Source of the DNA: Desulfocapsa sulfexigens
Lineage (GTDB): Bacteria; Desulfobacterota; Desulfobulbia; Desulfobulbales; Desulfocapsaceae
NCBI GenBank assembly: GCA_015661935.1
Contig: DQVD01000293.1
Location: 1-5,074 of the forward strand
Length of the DNA stretch: 5,074 nt
Direction: 5' to 3'
In this document: positions 1 to 5,074 of the stretch, one piece after another
Position numbering within the stretch: position 1 is the stretch's first letter
How the letters are laid out: each line of letters starts with the position of its first letter
The notes under the pieces: model-generated
The model's input: only the letters and a program-made list of their open reading frames with translations
What the model was told of the DNA's origin: nothing
Database searches by the model: none
Translations under genes and position numbers: made by a program

Positions 1-700
1 GGAGACCTTCGGTTTCGCAATAGCGTAGCACACCATCATTCCCAAGGTCGGATCGGTTAATAATGACGCCAGCCGGTATATTAAAATTCTTAAGCACCGT
101 TGCTGCAAGTTTCAGATCATGGAGGCCAAATGGTGTTGGCTCAGTAACCAGAATCACATAATCAGCATCATTGATGCTTTCAACAAAGGGACATGAAGTA
201 CCGGGGGGGGCATCAACGATGACCAGTTTTTCAGGATCGGCTTTTTGTTTTACAGCTTTTAAGAGTGGCACACCCATGGCTTCACCGATGCGGACACGAC
301 CATGTACAAAATGAATATTGCCAGCCATTCCCGATTCTAGAAGTCCTATTTCTCTTGTATCCTTTATGAGGGCATCTTCTTCGCAAACTCGAAAACAGCC
401 CAGGCAGGAGTGGCACATTTCCGGAAACAGCATCACGTTATCACCAAATTGAACAATCGCATTGAAACTGCAGATATCCCGACATTTTCCACAGGCGGTG
501 CAGCGGGATTCATCAAGTTTTGGTATTGTTACAAAACAGGTCTCGCTGTAATCAAACTCCGGTTTTAGAAATATATGACCGTTTGGTTCCTCAACATCAC
601 AGTCAAGATATTGAACGTCTGTTTCAACACTGAGGGCAAGGCTGGTGGAAATTGTTGTTTTTCCGGTTCCTCCTTTGCCGCTGGCAACTGCTATTTGCAT
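1..700 (-). CDS. MinD-superfamily P-loop ATPase with inserted 2x[4Fe-4S] ferredoxin domain (C-terminus cut off by window edge)
   Basis: Translating the minus strand from the ATG at 698-700 gives 233 codons with no stop, running off the left edge. The protein opens with a deviant Walker A loop of the ParA/MinD/Mrp type, KGGTGKTT (residues 9-16), followed by the family signature LDCDVEEPN (32-40). An inserted ferredoxin domain carries two CxxCxxCxxxC motifs: Cys67/70/73/77 and Cys96/99/102/106. The switch II/Walker B segment is VDAPPGTSC (162-170), and VTEPTPFGLHDL (185-196) is also typical. Family members are roughly 280-300 residues, so about 50-60 C-terminal residues are missing. Such proteins are cytoplasmic ATPases thought to assemble, carry or insert metal-sulfur clusters; the exact substrate is not known here. 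A GGAG Shine-Dalgarno (minus strand, 710-713) lies 9 nt before the ATG. It follows the NifX-like gene in the same orientation, which supports a shared metal-cofactor role. An 8-nt C run (G in the plus strand, 203-210) encodes the conserved Pro-Pro. Confidence 0.93.
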   Translation of the reverse strand, partial: MQIAVASGKGGTGKTTISTSLALSVETDVQYLDCDVEEPNGHIFLKPEFDYSETCFVTIPKLDESRCTACGKCRDICSFNAIVQFGDNVMLFPEMCHSCLGCFRVCEEDALIKDTREIGLLESGMAGNIHFVHGRVRIGEAMGVPLLKAVKQKADPEKLVIVDAPPGTSCPFVESINDADYVILVTEPTPFGLHDLKLAATVLKNFNIPAGVIINRSDLGNDGVLRYCETEGL

Positions 701-721
701 ACTACTTTTCTCCGTATTTTC

Positions 722-782
722 GTAACTCTTCATCAGCACATCAGCTTAAACGATCGAGGTTGAAGTGCTGATGAAAAGTTAC
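722..782 (-). repeat. 18-bp inverted repeat / intercistronic hairpin in the leader of the ferredoxin-ATPase gene
   Basis: Arms at 722-739 and 765-782 are reverse complements at 17 of 18 positions, with a 25-nt spacer (740-764). The one mismatch (C728 with A776 on the plus strand) becomes a G-U wobble in minus-strand RNA, so the transcript of the flanking genes could pair along the whole stem. The stem ends 21 nt before the ATPase start codon and leaves its GGAG exposed. No U-tract follows in either direction, so it does not look like an intrinsic terminator. The spacer contains a small CGATCG palindrome. It may be an mRNA processing or stability element between two cistrons, or an operator. 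The remaining 83 bases to the NifX-like stop (783-865) show no gene. Confidence 0.75.
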
Positions 783-865
783 ACCCCAAGGGTACTTCTT
801 TCAGGGCATATTTCGTTCTTGGTTATAGATTTCGGAATGTAGTTAAATAATTGAGTTTTTTTTGT

Positions 866-1354
866 TTATCTACGACACTGACCACGGCCTTGACCTTTCC
901 CTTGTCCCATGCCTCTTCCTTGTCCGTGTCCTCCACCGCATCCACAACCCTGTCCGCCACCTTGGCTCTGACCTTGGCTTTGAGCAGCAGCCTGTGCGGA
1001 TGCCGGATCTGATTTTTCCTGAGGAGCTGCCGTTTCTTTCCTTGAATAATTGTTAATGGCCTCAAGTACACTGCCACTGATATCATTTACTACTCGAACG
1101 CCTGCTTTTTCAAGAACAGGTAATGCTTTTGGCCCTACCCTACCTGTGAGAAGTGCTTCCACTCCCTTGTCTGCAACTTGTGCAGCTGCTGCGATTCCAG
1201 CACCGTGGGCGGCTTCTTTTCCTGCCGTGTTGTCAATGGCTTCGATTAATTGATTAGTGTCGGTGTCGATAATGAGGAACCAGGCAGCCCTTCCAAAGCG
1301 AGGGTCAACCAGGGAATCCAGAGTATTTCCTGTAGCTGTGATTGCGATTGTCAT
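866..1354 (-). CDS. NifX/NifB-like dinitrogenase iron-molybdenum cofactor-binding family protein with Gly/Gln-rich Cys/His tail
   Basis: This 162-residue protein has an N-terminal domain (about 1-105) of the NifX/NifB C-terminal fold (Di-Nase_FeMo-co family). It starts MTIAITATG, has the characteristic VDPRFGRA segment (16-23), an AHGAGIAAAAQVADKGVEALLTG-like helix and strand (49-71), and a second half ending in GVRVVNDISGSVLEAI (85-100). Members of the family bind FeMo-type or Mo-Cu-S clusters or their precursors. After about residue 105 comes a low-complexity linker rich in Ala, Gln and Ser, then a Gly-rich tail (128-162) with Cys137, Cys139, His143 and Cys160, which could bind metal. The ATG is preceded by GAGGAG (minus strand, 1361-1366) at 6-nt spacing. 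The tail does not look like a frameshift artefact: a Gly-rich end with a CxC is common in small stand-alone members of this family. It is upstream of, and co-oriented with, the ferredoxin-type ATPase, as in ORP-like clusters. Its precise cofactor is unknown. Confidence 0.9.
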   Translation of the reverse strand: MTIAITATGNTLDSLVDPRFGRAAWFLIIDTDTNQLIEAIDNTAGKEAAHGAGIAAAAQVADKGVEALLTGRVGPKALPVLEKAGVRVVNDISGSVLEAINNYSRKETAAPQEKSDPASAQAAAQSQGQSQGGGQGCGCGGGHGQGRGMGQGKGQGRGQCRR

Positions 1355-1394
1355 TGAGAACTCCTCTTTATTTTTATTTGATAAACAGCACCCT

Positions 1395-1422
1395 TAATGT
1401 GCCATTACACAAAATATAATGG
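1395..1422. promoter_or_regulatory. Operator-like TAATG/CATTA half-sites over the predicted start of transcription
   Basis: TAATG (1395-1399) and CATTA (1403-1407) form a palindrome with a 3-bp centre. CCATTA (1402-1407) also pairs with TAATGG (1417-1422) across a 9-bp spacer. The three half-sites overlap the predicted -10 and start region of the NifX-like gene, where a repressor or redox- or metal-responsive regulator could bind. No known regulator consensus was recognised. The rest of the gap 1355-1494 holds no gene and no clear terminator for the upstream beta-helix gene. Confidence 0.35.
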
Positions 1423-1440
1423 TGTTATGCACAAAATCAA
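1413..1440 (-). promoter_or_regulatory. Predicted sigma-70-type promoter of the NifX-like gene
   Basis: Reading the minus strand, TTGATT (plus coordinates 1435-1440) and TATATT (1413-1418) are separated by 16 bp. They match the -35 and -10 consensus at 4/6 and 5/6 positions. Transcription would begin near 1405, leaving a leader of about 50 nt with the Shine-Dalgarno close to its end. The region is AT-rich, so chance matches are possible. Confidence 0.45.
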
Positions 1441-1494
1441 GGGGAATAATCAATCCTTCTAAAATAAAAAGGCTATTTGGGGTGTGGAATGAAA

Positions 1495-2295
1495 TCAGCG
1501 AATAATCGTTTTGGGCTTGTGATAGCCGGATGGTGCAGTGGTGTTCGGCATCAGGATGCCTCCCTTTCCAATAATGGTACCGGGATTAGTAACCGAGTTG
1601 CAGCCGGTTTGGGCACCATCTCCAAGTATGGCGCCAAATTTTCGGCGTCCTGTATCAACAAGCCCATCTTTTGTACGGATGGACACATTTCCGCCAAGGA
1701 ATTTAAGGTTGGCAAATTTTGTTCCGGCACCAAGGTTGGCATCCTGACCAAGAATGGAATCGCCAAGGTAGGCAAAATGACCAGCCTTTGCATCATTTAA
1801 GAAAATGGAGTGTTTTATTTCAGTTGTGTGGCCCAGAACGCATCTTTTTCCAGCGAGGCAGTATCCGCGAAGGTAGGCCCCTTGACGAACTTCTGTATAG
1901 TCTCCGATGATAGCTGGTGATTTGATAAGTGCTCCTCCTTCCACAAATGCCCCTTCACCGATATCGATTTTACTGCCAATAAGAATTGCCCCTGCCATTA
2001 TAATTGCTGCACCTTTTAGTTCTTCGCTTCCTTTTTTTACAATAAGTTTGCCTTTGGTGGTATCACCATATTCAATTGTATAACCTGACGTGGAAAAAAC
2101 CTGACCCCGATGGAGAATAACAGACTGTGGAAGAGGGGCACCATCCCGGATGAGATCAGAATTGAAATTTGGATAGTCATGGGTATTCATATATGTTTTC
2201 AGGGTGTTCAGCGCTTCCCACACTGGTTTGTTGTCATTGAAAAGAGAGGCGTGTGGGAAATCGGATAGGTCAAAAAAAGATTTTGTGGTGAGCAT
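1495..2295 (-). CDS. Stand-alone left-handed beta-helix (hexapeptide) protein, GlmU C-terminal-like acyltransferase
   Basis: This 266-residue protein has a short helical N-terminal region (about 1-60, including VWEALNTLKTYM at 25-36) followed by hexapeptide-repeat sequence from about residue 85 to 255, for example IMAGAILIGSKIDIGEGAFV (99-118). This predicts a left-handed parallel beta-helix. The segment AKAGHFAYLGDSILG (169-183) and NLGAGT (187-192) match the acetyl-CoA-binding and active-site region of GlmU; His173 aligns with the catalytic His of its KAGHxxYLGD motif. The following stretch ANLKF plus DTGRRKFGAILGD resembles the archaeal-type bifunctional sugar-1-phosphate thymidylyltransferase/acetyltransferases more than E. 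coli GlmU. No N-terminal nucleotidyltransferase domain is present: the GxGTR-type loop is absent and the length is too short. The likely role is N- or O-acylation of a sugar phosphate or sugar nucleotide in the cytoplasm; the substrate is unknown. The ATG at 2293-2295 has GAGG (2301-2304) upstream. It is transcribed divergently from lon. Confidence 0.85.
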   Translation of the reverse strand: MLTTKSFFDLSDFPHASLFNDNKPVWEALNTLKTYMNTHDYPNFNSDLIRDGAPLPQSVILHRGQVFSTSGYTIEYGDTTKGKLIVKKGSEELKGAAIIMAGAILIGSKIDIGEGAFVEGGALIKSPAIIGDYTEVRQGAYLRGYCLAGKRCVLGHTTEIKHSIFLNDAKAGHFAYLGDSILGQDANLGAGTKFANLKFLGGNVSIRTKDGLVDTGRRKFGAILGDGAQTGCNSVTNPGTIIGKGGILMPNTTAPSGYHKPKTIIR

Positions 2296-2341
2296 TGTTT
2301 CCTCTAAGGGATTGAATAAAGCGATAACACTAACTAATACC

Positions 2342-2367
2342 TATTGTTGAAGATTGACAAAACAATA
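2342..2367. repeat. 7-bp inverted repeat in the divergent region
   Basis: TATTGTT (2342-2348) and AACAATA (2361-2367) are exact reverse complements separated by 12 bp. A consensus -35 hexamer, TTGACA (2354-2359), lies in the spacer on the plus strand, but no good -10 follows at 16-18 bp. The symmetry and its place between divergent genes suit a dimeric regulator, though AT-rich DNA gives such matches by chance. Confidence 0.35.
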
Positions 2368-2430
2368 TGAAAGAAAATGCGAAAATATTCAAGAAAAATG
2401 AACGAAGGGCCACCTGGAGTGATTGCCTGC

Positions 2431-2459
2431 TTGACTTCAATATGTCCAGTGTTTACGTT
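2431..2459 (+). promoter_or_regulatory. Possible lon promoter
   Basis: TTGACT (2431-2436, 5/6 of the -35 consensus) is followed after 17 bp by TACGTT (2454-2459), a poor -10. A better -10-like hexamer, TATTAT (2468-2473), lies further on but lacks a -35 at normal spacing. Either would give a leader of roughly 35-50 nt before the GTG. The call is weak. Confidence 0.25.
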
Positions 2460-2505
2460 TCTGTGAATATTATAAGCAGATAAAAATAATTCTCTTCTTG
2501 ATTCC

Positions 2506-2511
2506 AGGAGG
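2506..2511 (+). promoter_or_regulatory. Shine-Dalgarno sequence fixing the lon GTG start
   Basis: A perfect AGGAGG ends 5 nt before the GTG at 2517. The first in-frame ATG (2547) has no comparable site, so the GTG is the preferred start and the protein keeps its short acidic leader. Confidence 0.85.
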
Positions 2512-2516
2512 CTTTT

Positions 2517-4919
2517 GTGGATTTTAATGATTCTCTATCCATAGGTATGGATGATTTTACAGACCATGAAGATATGGTTATCCCGGACGAATTGCCGATG
2601 ATGGCAGTTCGTGATGTGGTTGTCTTTAATTATATGATTATCCCACTCTTTGTGGGGCGTACCAGTTCTGTTGAGGCAGTAAACGCAGCGCTTGAGGGCG
2701 ATAAGCTCCTTATGCTGCTCACTCAGAAAGATGCCACCCGTGATAATCCTGAGCCGGATGATCTCTATAAAGTTGGTATGGTATGCATGGTTATGCGTAC
2801 CTTGAAGCTTCCTGATGGCAGGCTGAAAGTGCTTGTCCAGGCTGTTTCTAAAGCAAAAGTTAAAAAATATGTACAAACGGCTCCCTATAGCCTGGTCAAA
2901 GTCAAGACTCTTGAGGAAGAAGAAGTTGATGTAACGGATGTGGCCACAGAGGCCCTTATGCGAACAGTGCGTGATCAGACTGAGAAAATTATGTCGCTTC
3001 GCGGCATCCTCTCGGCAGATTTGATGATGATCATCAACAATATCGAAGAACCCGGTCGTCTTGGTGATCTTGTGGGTTCTAATCTGCGTTTGAAAATAAC
3101 AGAATCTCAAGCCATCCTTGAAGAGCTTAATCCTGTTAAACGTTTGCAACTTGTAAATGATCTGCTGACCAAGGAACTTGAAGTTTCAACGGTACAGGCA
3201 AAGATTCAGTCCGATGCCAAGGAAGAGATGAGCAAGTCCCAGCGCGAGTATTATTTGCGTGAGCAGCTTCATGCTCTGCAAAAAGAATTGGGTGATGGCG
3301 ACGAACGCGGTCAGGAAATTGATGACCTGATGCGTAAGCTCAAAAAAACTAAAATGCCAAAATCCGTGCGTAAAGAGGCCAGAAAACAGGTCAGCCGCAT
3401 GGAAATGATGCACCCTGATTCTTCGGAAGCAACAATTATTCGAACATACATTGATTGGATTCTTGATGTGCCCTGGAAAAAGGGAACAAAGGATAAACTT
3501 GATCTGGTCGCTGCCAAAAAGGTACTTGATGAAGATCATTTTGGCTTGGATAAAATCAAAGAACGGATTCTCGAGTATCTGGCCGTGCGTAAGCTGAATC
3601 CTGACACCAAGGGGCCAATTCTTTGTTTTATCGGGCCGCCGGGTGTTGGAAAAACATCCCTTGGTCGATCCATTGCAAGAGCCATGGGACGGAAATTTTA
3701 TCGTCTCTCTTTGGGAGGAATGCGTGATGAATCGGAAATTCGCGGCCATCGCAGGACATATATCGGTGCCATGCCGGGTAGAATTATTCAAGGCTTGAAA
3801 ACCGTAAATTCCAATAATCCTCTTTTTATGATGGATGAGGTTGATAAAATCGGTTCGGATTATCGTGGCGATCCCTCTTCTGCTCTTTTGGAAGTGCTTG
3901 ATCCTGAACAGAATTTTGAGTTTACCGATCACTATATGAACATGCCCTTTGATCTGTCCAGGGTCATGTTTATAACCACCGCCAACAGGCATGATACTAT
4001 CCCAGGGCCACTGCTTGACCGGATGGAGATTATTGAGCTTTCCGGCTATACTCTGGAAGAAAAGGTGGAGATTGCCACAAAATATCTTCTGCCTCGTCAG
4101 ATCAAAGAAAATGGTATTCAACGCCGGCATCTGCGGTTTGCTGATGGATCGCTTTCCTATATTGTCAGTCATTATACCCACGAGGCGGGTTTACGTAATC
4201 TTGAACGGGAAATTGGTAAGATTTGCCGCAAGGTGGCAAGAAAGATTGCAGAAGGCGGGAAAGGTCCATACTCCATAAGCCGCAATACATTGGATCGATA
4301 TCTTGGGCCGCCTAAGACCATTCCTGAATCAGAACTTGAGCAGTTGTATCAACCGGGGCTGGTTACTGGCCTTGCATGGACTGAAGTGGGCGGGGAAATT
4401 CTCACCATTGAAGTAAATATCATGCCTGGAAAAGGGAAGATGACCCTCACCGGACAACTCGGCGATGTGATGAAGGAATCGGTGCAGGCCGCTCTTACTT
4501 ATTGTCGAAGCCGTTGTGATGATCTTGGTGTGAAACCCGATTATTTTGACAAACACGATATGCATGTTCATGTACCGGCGGGCGCCATCCCCAAAGATGG
4601 GCCATCTGCTGGAATTACCATGGCCACAGCAATTTACTCTGCAATCACCGGAAAGAAAGTGGCGAAAAGACTTGCCATGACAGGAGAAGTAACTCTTCGT
4701 GGCCGGGTACTTCCCATCGGTGGTCTCAAGGAAAAAGCTTTGGCAGCTGTTCGTGCTGATCTTACCAGCGTGATTATTCCTGCTCAGAATGAAAAAGATC
4801 TTGTTGAGATCCCGCCTGAGATTCGAAAAATCATGACTTTTTATCCTGTTAAAGATATGGATGAAGTGGTGGGGATCGCTTTTAGTGATCAAATTAAGAA
4901 AAAGGCAGCAAAGAAGTAG
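2517..4919 (+). CDS. lon: ATP-dependent protease La (LonA)
   Basis: This complete 800-residue LonA is close to the E. coli length of 784. It is a cytoplasmic hexameric AAA+ protease that unfolds and degrades damaged and short-lived regulatory proteins. The N-terminal substrate-binding domain starts around residue 24 ([12 protein letters not shown]) and runs to about 215. A coiled-coil linker contains [17 protein letters not shown] (243-259). The AAA+ module has Walker [10 protein letters not shown] (373-381, Lys379), Walker B MMDEVD (438-443, Asp440/Glu441), sensor-1 Asn490, arginine finger Arg502 in LDRMEII, and sensor-2 Arg560. The protease domain (about 610-795) contains the Ser-Lys dyad: Ser697 in KDGPSAG and Lys740 in GGLKEKALA. 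All key residues are intact. Translation starts at GTG, supported by AGGAGG; the first 20 or so residues form an acidic leader not found in E. coli Lon. The C-terminus is Lys-rich. The gene appears monocistronic, divergent from the beta-helix gene. No heat-shock element was recognised. Confidence 0.98.
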   Translation: MDFNDSLSIGMDDFTDHEDMVIPDELPMMAVRDVVVFNYMIIPLFVGRTSSVEAVNAALEGDKLLMLLTQKDATRDNPEPDDLYKVGMVCMVMRTLKLPDGRLKVLVQAVSKAKVKKYVQTAPYSLVKVKTLEEEEVDVTDVATEALMRTVRDQTEKIMSLRGILSADLMMIINNIEEPGRLGDLVGSNLRLKITESQAILEELNPVKRLQLVNDLLTKELEVSTVQAKIQSDAKEEMSKSQREYYLREQLHALQKELGDGDERGQEIDDLMRKLKKTKMPKSVRKEARKQVSRMEMMHPDSSEATIIRTYIDWILDVPWKKGTKDKLDLVAAKKVLDEDHFGLDKIKERILEYLAVRKLNPDTKGPILCFIGPPGVGKTSLGRSIARAMGRKFYRLSLGGMRDESEIRGHRRTYIGAMPGRIIQGLKTVNSNNPLFMMDEVDKIGSDYRGDPSSALLEVLDPEQNFEFTDHYMNMPFDLSRVMFITTANRHDTIPGPLLDRMEIIELSGYTLEEKVEIATKYLLPRQIKENGIQRRHLRFADGSLSYIVSHYTHEAGLRNLEREIGKICRKVARKIAEGGKGPYSISRNTLDRYLGPPKTIPESELEQLYQPGLVTGLAWTEVGGEILTIEVNIMPGKGKMTLTGQLGDVMKESVQAALTYCRSRCDDLGVKPDYFDKHDMHVHVPAGAIPKDGPSAGITMATAIYSAITGKKVAKRLAMTGEVTLRGRVLPIGGLKEKALAAVRADLTSVIIPAQNEKDLVEIPPEIRKIMTFYPVKDMDEVVGIAFSDQIKKKAAKK

Positions 4920-4928
4920 AGTAACCCG

Positions 4929-4959
4929 GTTCACCGGAAATATTGTTAAGTTCACTGGA
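4929..4959 (+). repeat. Short imperfect direct repeat after lon
   Basis: GTTCACCGGA (4929-4938) recurs as GTTCACTGGA (4950-4959), with 9 of 10 bases identical and an 11-bp spacer. The first copy also lies in a small CCGGT/ACCGG inverted repeat (4927-4938 region). It is too short to assign a role and may be coincidental. Confidence 0.3.
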
Positions 4960-4961
4960 TA

Positions 4962-5016
4962 AGTGCCTTATCAGAAAATTTCTTAGAAAAAATAAGAAAT
5001 TGTTCTGTAAGGCACT
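4962..5016. repeat. Long inverted repeat (23 bp stem) downstream of lon
   Basis: AGTGCCTTA (4962-4970) pairs with TAAGGCACT (5008-5016), CAGAA (4972-4976) with TTCTG (5003-5007), and AATTTCTTA (4977-4985) with TAAGAAATT (4993-5001). That gives 23 base pairs with one single-base bulge on each arm (T4971, G5002) and a 7-nt A-rich loop (4986-4992). It begins 42 nt after the lon stop. The plus-strand transcript continues with an A-run and the minus-strand one with mixed sequence, so the U-tract of an intrinsic terminator is missing. It may still end or stabilise the lon mRNA 3' end, serve as a leader structure for the next gene, or be a small palindromic mobile repeat. Confidence 0.75.
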
Positions 5017-5025
5017 AAAAAGACG

Positions 5026-5074
5026 ATGGTAGAAGAAGACCACCATTCTTGTAGCGTTGTGACGGTAAAAAGGA
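5026..5074 (+). CDS. Possible start of a downstream gene (very short fragment)
   Basis: An ATG at 5026 opens 16 codons (MVEEDHHSCSVVTVKR) that remain open at the window edge. No clear Shine-Dalgarno precedes it. The AAGGA at the very end of the window could instead be the ribosome binding site of a gene starting just outside. The product cannot be recognised, and this may be non-coding. Confidence 0.2.
   Translation, partial: MVEEDHHSCSVVTVKR

Larger units (their letters stand above)
2296..2516. promoter_or_regulatory. Divergent intergenic region between the beta-helix gene and lon
   Basis: These 221 bases hold no gene. They must contain start signals for both neighbours unless one is transcribed from elsewhere. 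The part next to the beta-helix gene is AT-rich; a weak minus-strand promoter candidate is TTGAAT (plus 2387-2392) with CATATT (2364-2369), 17 bp apart. I found no CIRCE element (TTAGCACTC and its inverse) and no convincing sigma-32 promoter, so heat-shock control of lon is not visible. Confidence 0.6.

Noticed and set aside
575..763. 62-codon plus-strand frame
   Set aside because: It lies antisense to the ferredoxin-ATPase start and runs through the hairpin; no supporting motif or ribosome binding site.
823..1086. 87-codon minus-strand frame and plus-strand frames overlapping the NifX-like gene
   Set aside because: They lie in other frames of a gene with clear family motifs and have no recognisable domain; the repetitive Gly-rich tail keeps other frames open.
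1384..1406. Sigma-54-like element on the minus strand upstream of the NifX-like gene (TGGCAC followed by TGCT)
   Set aside because: The distance between the GG and GC dinucleotides is two bases longer than the strict spacing sigma-54 needs, and the -12 part is GGGTGCT rather than TTGC.
1415..1420. Perfect TATAAT on the plus strand
   Set aside because: There is no -35 hexamer at proper spacing and no plus-strand gene until lon at 2517; the minus-strand reading of the same AT-rich stretch explains it better.
3186..4181. 331-codon minus-strand frame opposite lon
   Set aside because: It is antisense to the conserved AAA+ coding region of lon, has no recognisable domain and reads as a shadow of codon usage on the other strand.
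4962..5020. Intrinsic terminator of lon
   Set aside because: The hairpin is strong but followed by A-rich rather than U-rich sequence in the plus-strand transcript, so a standard terminator call is not supported.

Overview
The window looks like a chromosomal segment from a Gram-negative anaerobe, most probably a sulfate-reducing or related member of the Desulfobacterota. This is an inference from two things: a MinD-type ATPase with an inserted two-cluster ferredoxin domain sits next to a NifX/NifB-like iron-molybdenum cofactor-binding protein, and the LonA protease is of proteobacterial type. I see no insertion sequence, phage gene, CRISPR array, tRNA or rRNA.

Layout. Positions 1-700 (minus) hold the N-terminal 233 residues of the ferredoxin-containing P-loop ATPase, which runs off the left edge. 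A gap of about 165 bases follows, with a strong 18-bp hairpin at 722-782. Positions 866-1354 (minus) encode the NifX-like protein, which ends in a Gly/Gln-rich tail containing Cys and His. Its upstream gap (1355-1494) contains a plausible sigma-70-type promoter and TAATG/CATTA half-sites. Positions 1495-2295 (minus) encode a stand-alone left-handed beta-helix protein resembling the C-terminal acetyltransferase half of GlmU-type enzymes. A 221-base divergent intergenic region (2296-2516) separates it from lon (2517-4919, plus), a complete 800-residue ATP-dependent protease with a GTG start and a perfect Shine-Dalgarno sequence. Downstream of lon is a long, almost fully paired inverted repeat (4962-5016). 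The right edge may hold the first codons of another plus-strand gene.

How the genes may work together. The NifX-like protein and the ferredoxin ATPase lie in the same orientation and probably form one transcription unit concerned with assembling, carrying or inserting a metal-sulfur cluster. Related pairs occur in the ORP (orange protein) clusters of Desulfovibrio. The beta-helix protein points to sugar-nucleotide or cell-envelope metabolism, and Lon to protein quality control. Nothing in the sequence ties these two to the metal-cluster pair. The window does not show a clearly new multi-gene system. The most unusual features are the two long hairpins, the metal-ligand-bearing tail of the NifX-like protein, and the stand-alone GlmU-like domain.
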